Positions 1 to 10,860 of a DNA stretch of 64,000 nt are shown here, one piece after another. The DNA is taken from NCBI GenBank assembly GCA_011800155.1, contig CM022378.1, positions 1,488,001 through 1,552,000 on the forward strand, written 5' to 3'. This DNA is from Flammulina velutipes (lineage: Eukaryota > Basidiomycota > Agaricomycetes > Agaricales > Physalacriaceae). The notes below the pieces were generated by a model that saw only the letters and a list, made by a program, of their open reading frames with translations, ran no database searches and had not been told where the DNA came from. The translations under genes were made by a program, and so were the position numbers. Within the stretch, counting starts at the first letter, position 1. Every line of letters starts with the position of its first letter.

Positions 1-129
1 TTCGCAATTGTTTTCTCAACTTGCCTTGTCCTTCGACTCATCAAGGCTCACCAGTTTCAACATCATCGTGTTTCGCAACAAGCTGTCACCGTCGTAGATG
101 GATCTTGCCCTTCTGAGCTTCCACCCAAA

Positions 130-2561
130 ATGTACTTCAGCCCCGAAGCCCTGCCCGATATCCAATCCATCCAGGCGTTCCAATGGATCCCTCCCTCCAT
201 GCCTTTCATGGCACTTGTACCTGTTCACAAAACATTCGCTGGCAAACTTTTCGATCGGCTTCGCTATAGAAACGACATATTTCCAATATCAGTAAACAAC
301 AGTCAATGGCGTCTGGCGCCCCACGTCGTTGAAGAATGGAAGAGCCTGGAACATCTGCTGCGCACTGTACTCCTCGCTCTACTCGAGCTTGCGTCCCCTC
401 CTCTTTCTCCCCTTTTTCGTCTCTGGGCCTGGCCATGTCGGTACGGGTACGAAGGACATTATTCTTCGTATAACAAAGGCCATTTGGCCGTCAAAAGATC
501 TCGGGATGCTTTCCTCCCTTTGATGGCAGCCACTACTCTCGCGCTCATGTGCATCCATGAAAAGGCAAAGAGAGTAGGAAAGGAATATGCTTGGCGGGAT
601 AAGCTTCTACAGAAGATTGACCTTCATCCTGGATGGCTCGCGGAGCTGGAAGCGAGTTTTGTAGGCGACTTCACCATTCCTCGCGTGGGTGGCATCGTTT
701 CTGTACAGGACTGGTCCTCCCTCGACTTGATCCCATACCTGCATCACGCATCTATGCCCCTATGCATTTCCTGGGGCATTTTGGACACTCTTGAAATTCT
801 TCCAAGTTGGCCGCCCTGGGCCCCATCCTTTCATACTATTTCACTCCTTAGACGCACTCCGTCTGCTCCCTCTCCCCTCCCGTCCGCCCCAGCTCCGCCT
901 CAAGTAGAGAGGTATTCCGGCCAGCGAATCGGAGAGAGCTGGCAGGATTTCTTTGTGAGAAGGGACGTTGTAAACAAGAAAAAAGCCGAGGTTGAGACCC
1001 CAGCTACAACTCAAATACGCCTGGATAGGGAGGCACATGCTGCGAAGATGGTGGTCCCAGGGAAAAAAGGCGCAACAGTATGGATATGGGAAAAGGTTGG
1101 CTCCTGGAGGATACGTAGATCGGCTGGACGCCGCCACTACGAAGACATCTGGGAGGTCTATGGCGCAGGACAGAAGCGTTACGACTCGTTCCACAACTGT
1201 TGGGACATTTGTACGGAGTTCGATCCTGAGGACCTTGACAACCTCTACAACGACGACGATTTTGACTTTGTTGATGGTCCTACTGGAGAACTGCCGTCGC
1301 AATCGATCCCCACCTCTGATATCCAGATATTTTCCTGTGCCGACTTACAACGTTTAAATCCGGAGACCACAAGCCAACCACTCCCTATGTCGTTCAAGAT
1401 GACTTTGGAGCAAGTTGCCTATGATCGCTATGGATTCACGAACAATGATATTGGTGGAACGCCTGAGCGCTGGGAAGTGGTCAGAAAGGTGTTGGGAAAC
1501 GGCTGTTGGCTTCAAGAAGATGGCTTTTCAGAGGACACTCCTTCTTCCGCAGTCAAGGAACGCCTTGAGATATTTTTCAAGTATCTTTGTCACTCTTCCT
1601 CCCCCACTGAGTCACATGATATCTTGGACGACGCTTCGGATGTCACCAATCGTTCATCATGGAATTTCACTATCAGCAAAATCTCCCTCCTCGAGACGCC
1701 ATACTATCTTCTGCGGGAGCGCATGGCGGGAGCGAGTGATATGCGCTTAGCTGTCACGAGTCCTGCCACAATACTCCAGATTGTGCGCTCTGGTTGGGGT
1801 CCTCGCCTCGAAGATGTTGCGCACGAACTTCTCCTCCAATGCATCCATTTCCAGACCCTCCTCCCTGTTCCCCTGTCAACAACGACATCCAACATTTCTA
1901 TGTCCGTTCCACCAAATACTAAGGGCACCATCACTTTGGGATACAGGTCCGTTGGGTACAAGCCCGATCCTCTCGACCGACGAGCATACGAGGCTGCACG
2001 TAGCCAATTTTTGACTAGTCCTCGTGGTCGCGCCGCAATCCTTGCTGGAGGCCTCATCGCTCGACTTGCAAGAGATCTTGTAGATCCGGAAGAAGTCATT
2101 CATGGCTCAGTGCAAAACACTCCGCCGGACACTTTCCATCTCAACTACTCAGAACCTGACGGACCCTCATACTGGGATGACAGACTCTCGGAGACTGAGA
2201 TCGATCTGATTTGCGGTGTCTATTATGTAGATTCAGGTGTGTTTGAGTCATTCATGCCCCGGCGAATCCTGACCTGTGAAATATAGGTCAAGCGCATCCC
2301 AGGGAAGGTGTTCAGACTGCCCATATGTCCTGGTGGCCAAAGCCGCTCGCCTTTTCTCATGCCACCTTCAATCTGGGCTTTTGGTCCAAAGACTGTGAGA
2401 AGTGGTACCAACGCCGTCTAAGGGAGTTATCCAGCGGGCGGGCAAAGCTCCATACAGCTTCGGAATGGAAAGTCATGCTCAGGATGACCAATGTCATCCC
2501 CAAGGCTGTGAAAACCAATGAGCGTCTTTCGGGCGAGTTCCTGGATAAATTCATAGGTTGA
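130..2561 (+). CDS. Large hypothetical protein of an agaricomycete-specific multicopy family
   Basis: Two exons, 130..2236 and 2287..2561, joined over a 50-bp GT-AG intron (phase 1). The intron removes the apparent stop at 2284 and gives a protein of about 793 aa. The C-terminal exon carries a Trp-rich block (SWWPKPLAF, then FWSKDCEKWYQRRL). From memory, this ending and the internal stretches SRDAFLPLMA and LQIVRSGWGPRLEDVAHELL are typical of a large paralogous family in mushroom genomes whose function is unknown. There is no signal peptide or catalytic motif, and the middle is low in complexity and acidic (DNLYNDDDFDF). The reading frame stays open upstream to the window edge, so ATG 130 is only the first visible Met and the 5' end may be missing. 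The family assignment is recall; the exon structure is read directly. Confidence 0.75.
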
Positions 2562-3618
2562 GGGTCATCCTTTCTCTCCATGTGCCAGTCATATATGTGT
2601 ACTATACGTGCCAATACAATTTAAAGTATGAACAACTTCAATTCAACGGTCACAATGTGTTTTGACTTCAAATGTGAATTCGGGTGGATCGACGTGAATT
2701 CGGGTGTCGATCCACTCGTTCAAGTTCGTCAATCCTTTTGCTCACAAGTGATTCATTATTCTCTTCATTGCTCAGCAGTCCGCCACAAATCCATGTTCTA
2801 TTGGCGACATTGAAGCACATCAAAACCAGTGAGATGGTGAGTATTTTGTTTGTTTGCGAGCATTGCTCTTGCTCAGTTTTACACCATACTGAACAAAGGC
2901 TTTGCGCTGCAAAAATATCCCAATCCGTGAGCAGATAACATCCATCGTACATACAGGTATATAACGACGTCGTGAAAGACGTCGCAACCGGTGTAGTGTA
3001 GTCGAAATGGAGTAGATGAAGCGCGCACCGTCAGTGTCTTACCCGGGTCCGAGATGAACTTGCCGAGATGAACTTGTATACTCTAAACTAACTCTAATTC
3101 CTCCCGAACCCGTTCCCCGTTCCCGGTATTTAAGCCCTTTTCGCTGCCTTCCCTTCCTTCTTTACCTTTTCTCCCTTCCTTCCCTTCCTTCTTCCACTCA
3201 CTGACTTTCATTAAAAAAATGCCTGTCCTTTTGCGAGACCAAGGAATGTGAGTGTGTTATTGTTCAATTCATTTCTTTCCTTCATTTCACTTCTACAATT
3301 TGTTTCTTTCTACTACTGTATCGTCCCCCCGCCCACTTGTCCCCGCCCAGCCCCGCCCGCCACGCCTTCCTCTCCCCCGGGCGCCCGCATTCGATTCCTC
3401 ATGTCTTCTGCGTGTCGCATCGAAGGACACACATCCACATCCACACATCCACACGACGCGACGCCATTCATTGACAGACATCGATTCCATTCATCTCCGG
3501 ATCTCCGCGGGCCCTCACACGAGGCGATCACGGCCATCAGCGTGGACGCGTGGCTGCCGGCCGTCGATTCGTAATTTTTGGAGAGCGAAAGTCGCTTCAC
3601 TCTCTCTTTCCAACCACC
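2562..3618. other. Intergenic region with the promoter of the next gene
   Basis: No convincing coding exon. Two short direct repeats are visible: GTGAATTCGGGT at about 2676 and 2695, and GAGATGAACTTG at about 3052 and 3068. A TATTTAA box (3127..3133) is followed by a long CT-rich tract (about 3150..3210), a common layout upstream of basidiomycete transcription starts. It probably drives the membrane-protein gene at 3619. Confidence 0.5.
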
Positions 3619-4255
3619 ATGAGCGATTCAGAGATAAAGACTTTCTCCGCCTTTTGGTACGCGCAGCTCTGGTGCTTGTCGCTTTTCTACGCGTCTTTCT
3701 GGGCGTGGCTGAGATTGAGCGTCTTCCATTCTGAACAACTCCTGCTGGCTACCGTCTTTGGAGCGCTCGCCAGTCCTTTCCTTCTCACTGCCGCTGGAAT
3801 GTGGAACTTGCGCAGCCATCACGAGCGAAAAGGCGCTGCCCTGTCGGCGTTCGGATACTTTGTTCTCGCCAACATACACTTTGGCGCCTATCTCGAATTT
3901 AAAGGTGTGTTCAACCGTCAGTTTCAGCATACATAATAATTTCAAATCGGCCACAGGATTTGTCGTTAGCGATAGAACATTCTTCTTCTGGGTCGGGAGC
4001 TGCTTTGCATTGTCCGCCGCGATGGATTTCTGCTTGGAGCAAACATGGATGCCGTTTACCCTTCTCACTGGAATGTGGCGCACGGAAAGGATCCGGCACA
4101 AGGCCCTGGAAGAATCTATGTATCCGTGGGCCGTTGTTGCTAGATGGAGGGGCGAGCAGGACGCGTTGGCGCCGGAGGTGGATGTGTTGGCGGATAAACA
4201 ATCGTTGTGGGGGGATACGAAGTGGAACGGCGGCATGGACAAGTCAGTTGTATGA
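3619..4255 (+). CDS. Small four-helix integral membrane protein, unknown function
   Basis: Two exons, 3619..3904 and 3957..4255, with a 52-bp intron in phase 1. Product about 193 aa. ATG 3619 has a good context (ACCACCATGA), and a CT-rich promoter lies just upstream. Four hydrophobic segments are visible: residues about 9-35 (Trp/Phe-rich), 38-60, 72-92 and, after the splice, about 101-125 (FFFWVGSCFALSA). The C-terminal 60 residues are charged and hydrophilic. No family is recognised. The spacing suggests a small polytopic endomembrane protein, which is inference from hydropathy only. Confidence 0.7.
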
Positions 4256-4548
4256 GTCGACGGAAAGGGCGGACGGACGAGAGCGTTTGTGGGTAGTGTG
4301 ACGTTGGGTCCAGGTAGAAGGTGTATGATTTCTTTTTCTTTTCTTCACTATAGGGTATTCTGGTTCTGTGTAGTACTTGTGTTGTATTTATCAGTGTCTG
4401 TACAAAATTGTTACTTGTCGTTGTTTTACTTATCCTTTTGAGACGCCTGGCCTGGCTCCTTCTCTCTATTACATAGGAGACGGAAGTTTGGACCCATACC
4501 TGTCCATAAACCCGGCCGGCATTTTTATCCCTTTTACCACCACCAGTC

Positions 4549-5222
4549 ATGAATCGCAAATCCGAGTTCTATCTTTCCCAGTGTATCCAGGCAGCGTCAA
4601 AGGTGCCCACTTACTCTTGTATAAAACATCTTCTAAGACAGAACTACAGTCACCTATGGCCTTCACGCTTGGATCTGTCGTTGTCAAAGGTGGCAAGATC
4701 CTTTCGACGGGCTATAACCACCAGCGCACGCACTACGACGAGCTCACCATCTCCTCTGCGTACGGAAAGCCCGTGTCGATGCACGCTGAGATGCACGCCA
4801 TATACACTTTGACTCGAGGCAGGGCCCCGCCATTCAGGCAGCAGGTTCAACCGGAAGAACGATCCCAAAAACCTCGAAAACGACAAGATACGAATCGAAA
4901 ACAAGCCGAGTGGGGTGTTTTATGGCGTGAAACGTAGGACGGCTGCGGCTGATTTGTACGTGGTGAGGACGACGAAGCGGGGGTTGGGATGCGCGAAGCC
5001 TTGCTGGCGGTGGTAAGTTGAGTTTTCTTTTGTCTTTCCAACGGCTGATATGATTGTAGCATCGATTGGTGCGAGTGGGCTGGGATTAAGCGCATCTTTT
5101 ACTGGACTGAGGAAGATGGACATGGCACTTTTAGGTGCTTGAAGGTAGCTGATGCGAAAATGCATGCTGCTGCGTATGCCACACAGGCGGACGCTCGGAT
5201 GTGTACTAAACAGGTACAATAA
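4549..5222 (+). CDS. Cytidine/deoxycytidylate deaminase-like protein, frame uncertain in the middle
   Basis: Exon 1 is 4549..4602. A 47-bp intron follows and exon 2 begins at 4650 (SPMAFTLGSVVVKGGK). Exon 2 carries the zinc-binding HAEMHAI motif. The second zinc motif PCWRC is assembled across a 47-bp intron (5013..5059), which splits the last Cys codon; WCEWAGIKRIFYW follows. HAE plus PCxxC is the signature of the zinc-dependent deaminase fold, with Glu as proton shuttle. Between about 4850 and 4925 the reading frame must shift by +1, because the first frame hits TAG at 4935 while the second reads on smoothly (NDPKNLENDK... RRTAAADLYVVR). Either a weak unrecognised intron lies there or the gene carries a frameshift. 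Likely substrate is a cytosine nucleoside, nucleotide or RNA base; unproven. The 3' end could be a few codons later. Confidence 0.6.
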
Positions 5223-5519
5223 AGCACTTTCCGTGGTATCTCGACTGACAGTCAAATAGATGTAATAACTTGGCTGGGTCGTCAAAGAACAACGTATGGA
5301 TCGAAATAAAAAAGCATATGTAAAGCATAAACAATATACAACAGATTCCATGCTTCGGAATATATGAATCTTTGGCCTCCGACGATAGATGAGCATCACG
5401 TCGAACAGTTAACGGACGCGGTTCTTAATCCATGCAACGTATGCATCGATAGAACCAAACGGAGTCCTTATCGTACTCAATGCCATCCGTCCCAGTCACT
5501 TTCGCAACACTCCGTGAGT

Positions 5520-6970
5520 CTAGATCAGTGCCAGTGACCGAAATGACATGCAATTGAGGCCACACGACTCCCCGCGAAAGCATAGGTGGAAGGCGTCTCT
5601 GTGAGTAAAGAAAAATGACGGGATGTGAGCGTCGAAGTAGCGAACAAAAAGGAGTGCACAGACAAGTATGGATTCATGGTGAGAAGCTATGTTGAGATGA
5701 GTCAAAAGCTTACAACGCGTCAAGCTTTGTAGGCCCGTTTCAGACAGACACCACGAGTTCACTCGCATCACGGGCAGCACGCTGAGGTAACGTATCGTGC
5801 TTGAATGGTTGGGGAGCACGTTGGCCCAGAAATGTTGCCCAAGAAAAAGATACGGCTCCGTCCCTAGCTCCTCAGGATCTGGAATGCGCAGGAAAAGCTC
5901 TACGAGCCCAACACACGAAGAAATGTATCGTAGTATCGTCGGTGTAACTTCCACATGTTGAAGATGTAACTCTCGACAGATGATGTTAGAACTCCGGAGT
6001 TGATTCCAAAATTCGTCAGGTATAGACATCGAGCTGAGTTGGAGTCTGGTGATGTTGGAGAGAAGGGGAATGAGAAGCGGGAGGGAGTCGATTGGGAGGA
6101 TGATGGATGACAATGACAAGGAGGAAAGAGAGGGAGCGTGTGGTTGGTATAAGATATCTTCTATGGATATGGAACTATATGGGACACTCCAACTGTCTTC
6201 CACGGTGCGCGCACAGAGGTGCAGGGTCCGCAATGCAGGCCAAGCGGAGAGCGAAAATGCAGGTAAAGTCTCCTTGTACATCACCCCGGATACGTCAAGG
6301 TGTTCTATCGAAGAGAACATGTCGAGGGATGGGAGCGTTGCTTTGAAGATGCTGAATGACAGCCGATTGATAGGGCAGTGAGCGGCGAGAGCCATGAACG
6401 CCTTATGAACTGCCTCTGAAATAGCTGATGGTAGTGAATAGTGGCAGTTGTCCCATCTACCAGGAGGAGCTCTAGTATGAGCGCTTGAGTCAAAATTTTG
6501 GAAAGATTGACTTACTGGATCTCACATAATGACGGAAGATACGGCGCCGCGTCTGCAAGTAATTCCACAGGTGTGCGCGGAGCCTTGCCAGCAATAGAAA
6601 GAAGTCGATTATGAGCCCTCCGAAACCTTCCATTCTTCATGTAACCACAGGAAGTGGCACTAATGGATATCCGTTTGATATGTCTCCCGAGAGTTGTCTT
6701 CCTTTTTGCGATTGCCCGGAGAAAGTTCAGCTTCCCGTAGAACCAGCTGCCGCGAGAAGGATGCTCATCGAGCAGCTCAAATGTCAAACCATCGAACAGA
6801 AATGCTTCAGCACATAAGCCGAGTCTCGAGGCGGTCAAGCGCAAGTCCTTCAAATCGGACTTGTCTAGCTGCCAATCCAAATGTTAGTTTATTAGTATAC
6901 AGAAAGCATGCAAATAACCCACGTATGAGATTACTTCGTGCAGTAGCTCGTTCGATAGATTTAACAGCAT
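5520..6970 (-). CDS. F-box protein with leucine-rich C-terminal region
   Basis: Exon 1 is 6923..6970 (MLLNLSNELLHEVISY). After a 54-bp intron exon 2 starts at 6868 (LDKSDLKDLRLTASRL). Together these form a textbook F-box, split in phase 0. A second intron begins with GTAAGT after codon EI and ends in TACTAG at about 6478. The frame then runs through a Leu/Ser-rich repeat-like region (SSLSLSSIILPIDSLPLLIPLL; HLQHVEVTPTILRYISSC). F-box proteins bind Skp1 in SCF ubiquitin ligases and the LRR part usually selects the substrate. The last 70 codons are uncertain: a GTAAGC donor at about 5717 and a CACAGAG acceptor suggest one more intron, and the product would end at the TAG at 5520. It is not close to the A-E F-box family in this window. 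Confidence 0.65.
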
Positions 6971-7384
6971 GGTGGCGTAAAGTAACCCTGAAACACTAGA
7001 ATTCCCACGGATGCCAATGTGTCAGGATATCGTAGGGCATTTTGGGCAGAATAAACGGAGTTCACACAAGAGATAGCTATATACGTCTGGATGTAAACTC
7101 GCGTCATAACAATATAGGTAGAGTCGCTATCTCAGAGCAGTAATATGTGTTGAATGCTAGCTTGGGTTTGCCTGAGCAATGTAGATAATATTCGTCATAG
7201 TACTAGCTAGTTGAAATGCAATGGGGGGAAATGGACCTATCGTCCGGGAAAGGAAGAATGATGAGGAAGGTAGATAAGTACGAGATGGTGCGTATAACCA
7301 GGTTGTATGTGTCAATATAAATAAGCATATCCATGAAGAATGTCTGGATGTGACCCGCATATCCTACTACTGCCTTCGCTGAAG
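6971..7384. other. Intergenic region, nothing recognised
   Basis: AT-rich sequence between two minus-strand genes. It should hold the promoter of the F-box/LRR gene and the 3' end of F-box A. No motif or ORF above background. Confidence 0.4.
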
Positions 7385-8723
7385 TCAAACTGTGTCCTCA
7401 GTGTTGGGCACCGCTTCCAGTCTCCAAGCCGCTAGCGCCCGCTCGGCGCTTTTTTCGCCCGCATCCCAAGAAAACAAGTCCTCATCCATCTTGAACGTCA
7501 TCTTCCGCACCCCCTTCTCAAGCCGTCGCATGAATTCCAAAGGTTCCGAACGAGTGCACATCTCGCCTAGTCTTCCAGGCCCGAATTGCACATCCGACAT
7601 TGTCACCTCAAGGATTTGTTCGACAGGGTAGTTCTGCAGGATGCGCTCGAACGCAGTCACCGTGTCTGCGTAATAAGTTTGCGCATCAACTGCAGGCGTA
7701 AGATCATAGTTGATGTTCCCGATCTCGAGGTACTTGACTGCTGGGGCCCGAATGTGGTTCACGAACACGGAGAGCTCGCGCGGCGTGGTGTAAAACAGTT
7801 TGAGTGTCTCCAGCTGACGCATCTCGACGGTGATATCATCTTCGACTTCTTTGTACGGTAGCGCTCCATCGATCTCCAGCACCTTCAGCGTATCCTTGCT
7901 CATGTCCAGCATTGAGCAGAGCTGCTCAGCTGTAGGTCGACCAGCAAATGGGATCCTAGCGATGGTGATCTTGGTGAGGTTGCCCCCCGCATACCGGCGC
8001 CAAGGGCAGTTGATTCCGAGCAACGACAGTTCCTTGAGGCTGGGGTAGAAGATGGAAGCGCGACTAGCGTCCGCGAAAGGAATCGGAGATTCACCCTCAA
8101 AGCTTGTGAACTCGGGGAAATCGAGCTCGAATTCCTGGTCCTCTTGGAATTGGCAGGAGAGAGCAACGGAGCGAAGTAGGGGGACGCGTTCGCCTCTGAA
8201 TAAGTCTAGAAGATAAGCGTGGTTCTTCCAGACGGAACTTGTGAATTCAAAACTGGCAATGCGAGCGACGTGGGGCAAGAGGAGACAACGAAGGAGGTCC
8301 GTGTGGATGGAGGTGAACCATGGGCGACCGTATTGAACGTCGGGTACGTTGATACGGAGTTCAATGGGAGCTTTGCCCGAGCGAAGGAGCATGAGAGCGA
8401 CTGCGGGGAAGACGATCTCGGGGTTGGGAGGTCTTTGTCCGCGCAGACGGACGCGCACTTTCCGGTCAAATGACCTCTCGTCGAGAGAGATCTGTGTCCA
8501 CATCGCATGAGCCGAAATGGCGAGGTTCCTCCAACGGGGAGATACTTGAGCAATAGCGAGTGCCGTCCGCATATCCCATGCAGAGGCATCAGTAAAGATT
8601 CGTTGAAGAATGTCGTCCCCCAGAATGTTATCGATCAGCGACAAAGGAGAAGTTTGAGTGAGGCTAAGGGATGTTCAGCATAAGAGTCAAGATCGATAGT
8701 AAGTAGAATGCGTACCTTGACAT
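7385..8723 (-). CDS. F-box/LRR-like protein, paralogue A
   Basis: Exon 1 is only 8 nt (8716..8723, ATG TCA AG). A 52-bp intron (8664..8715) follows, then exon 2 runs from 8663 to the stop at 7385; 428 aa. The tiny first exon is supported by the same intron, same phase, in paralogues C, D and E. The N-terminus LIDNILGDDILQRIFTDAS with VSPRWRNLAISAHAMWTQI is an F-box of the fungal F-box-like type. The conserved core LCSMLDMSKDTLKVLEIDG and the C-terminal EPLEFMRRLEKGVRKMTF are shared with B-D. Presumed SCF substrate adaptor; substrate unknown. The promoter shares motifs with the other paralogues (separate entry). Confidence 0.85.
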
Positions 8724-8778
8724 GGTTGAAGAAGAGTGCGGACGGAATGGTGGTCTGAAGAAACCGCAGAGAGACACC

Positions 8779-8886
8779 TTATAATACCATCCTGAGCGCG
8801 CGCGCAGTGACCAAATTGGGCCACAAGATCCATTGTGGCTGAGTCATCCATTGTCTGGACAGTGGAAGCCATCCTGCGAACAATGG
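8779..8886 (-). promoter_or_regulatory. Shared F-box promoter module, copy A
   Basis: Read on the minus strand, towards the gene: CCATTGT (8880..8886), ACAATGG (8848..8854), ACAATGG (8830..8836), a GCGCGCGCGC tract (8796..8805), then a TATTATAA box (about 8779..8786). The start codon is at 8723. The motif order is the same upstream of paralogues B-E. Confidence 0.7.
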
Positions 8887-9895
8887 CACAAACGCTGTAC
8901 GGCGACGGTGTTCATGTTTGGATCAATGGATTTGCTCACGTTATGTCCGAGTCATTGCCCAAGAGATCGTTTCCTCCGAGAAATAGAGAGCGCGTGTCGT
9001 ACCAAAGCGACGTGACATGTCCTTAACTAGCTCGAAGCCTTCTCGCTGCCAATCCAGAAAAGAGAAATCTTTTGCAACCGAGGTCTGCATCCCATAGCAT
9101 AGTTTCAAATGAGCATCAGAGTTGGAGGAGTAGGTTCTATAATCAAGTTCAGCTATCGATACGCACGTCGTTACGACTGAACGATAGAGAATACCTGACC
9201 TCTCTGGTCGTAAAAATCTGAGCGAGTCACATAAGCTCCAACTTGGAAAGGAACGGGGCCACGTTCCACTCGATCACAGTGTCATGCGCTATGGCATTTC
9301 CTGGAGGAAGACTCTCGGGGGCCTGGAGATATCGAAATTTAAAAAGAGACCTAAAAAGTCATGTTCGTTTTTAGTACATTGACGGATTCAGAGCCACAAA
9401 ACTGACCTGTTCAGCTCTTGAATTGACGTCCGTTTATTGTGCGCCAGGGTTTCGATACCACACGCCGGAAAAGAAATGTTCAGCGATGGATGTTGTGGTT
9501 GGAAGTTGGGACCTACAGTCATCCACACAAGGAACATTGTCAAACAATGCCACGTTGTGTGGCGTTATGCCTACGCTTCTCGATACATTAAACCACAACT
9601 AGTCGCTGTCCTTGGGTACGCACCGAATACCGTGGTTGTGACCAGCTGGAGGAATGACACGGTTGGCGAGGACACGACAACGAAGGCAAATGCAAATGCG
9701 ATTGGCATGCACGACGTGCGGATAATAGCATAACGCGCTGCAGACGGAGGTGGTACGTTCGACTTTCGTTGGTGCCTTCGACTTTTATCAAAGACCGTCC
9801 AGCCGCGCGCTGTAAACAACTGTATGGATTGCGCTGAAGAGGTATGACCTCTATTTCAACTAGCCCTTATCCACGAAAGGAATTTCCCGAAGACA
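8887..9895. other. Intergenic region with possible gene debris
   Basis: No gene model could be built. On the minus strand a short open stretch near 9240..9330 looks coding (APESLPPGNAIAHD), and near 9590..9720 there is a hydrophobic stretch (AFAFVVVSSPTVSFL). Neither joins to convincing neighbours. They may be remains of a lost gene. Confidence 0.25.
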
Positions 9896-10618
9896 ATGTC
9901 ATCGCCTATCTGGCTCTCCTCATCCGAGGAATATCATCCCCTCAAGGAGTCGCTCGTTTTTTCGTACGAACACCAGCTCCTCGTCTTCAAAATTCGCAAT
10001 GCCTCACGCGTCTGCCCACGATGATCCAGACGACTCGCTCGCTCAACGACCGGCCTCGCCCGCACGAGCCTGGCGTTCTATCCACTCTCAATCCAGACGT
10101 ATGCGAACGCCAGCTGCCTATCGCACGCATTCAAGAACATCGTTTGGCATCGCAGAGAACGAGAAGCCTTGTCAGTCGAGCTCTGTCCCACCGAAACGCC
10201 CCCACTTTGACCTCTATGTCCCCACCCAAAAATCAGTCGTTGGTGAGTTCTCCTTAGAACTCGGTATACCATATGCTCAAATCGCGATCAGGCAGATTTG
10301 ACCTGAGGAAATATCTCGAAGATCCCATTTATGAGGAACTGGGATCGAACGCTCGTGTATGGCGAGTCAATCTGGATGAATGTATGATAATGGTATGGTC
10401 ACCGAGGCTCGCGATCGCTTCGATCTATTGCTCGTTTTCGTGCGTGCGATTTTCCTTTCTCCACAGCAACAGTTCATAACCCTGTCTATTCTCCGCAGTT
10501 CTCACCACATTTGTCGCTCAGTGCTCAAACCTCGCAGGGACTCTCAAACAACATTTCTGCCGTTTCCACCTCGCTTCTACTCGAGATGATGACGCTACAA
10601 CCTCGCGTCTCGAGTTGA
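9896..10618 (+). pseudogene. Truncated, frameshifted DUF6535-family pseudogene
   Basis: The sequence follows the 5' part of the intact genes at 34733 and 53911 almost exon by exon. It has the ATG and Ser/Arg-rich leader (SSSSSKFAMPHASAHDDPDD), the first splice into RFDLRKYLEDPIYEELG, the second donor after RFDLLLVF, and then the start of the membrane region (LFSAVLTTFVAQ). Lesions are: a 1-nt shift near 9927, a 7-nt deletion at about 10383, a 7-nt insertion at about 10519, and loss of everything beyond LLLEMMTLQPRV, that is, of three transmembrane segments and the long C-terminal domain. It is divergently placed from F-box A, as the intact copy at 53911 is from F-box D. Confidence 0.8.
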
Positions 10619-10860
10619 CTGGGTGCTTTGAACCATCGCCGTCAATTGACGCCAGGTTGGGATGCAATTATCAGCCAGTGCGCGCCGCCGAGGATATTCA
10701 GGCATTTGGAGAACCGTGTGGCTCGTTCTCCACCTAATACCAGTTCAAGCCTACATGATTTCCAGTATGCTGTTTTAGCAACGTTAAATAGGTCGATTTG
10801 ATCGTCAACTACTAATATACATCGTTATCACCTTCATTATTACTTGCCTAAACTCTGAAA

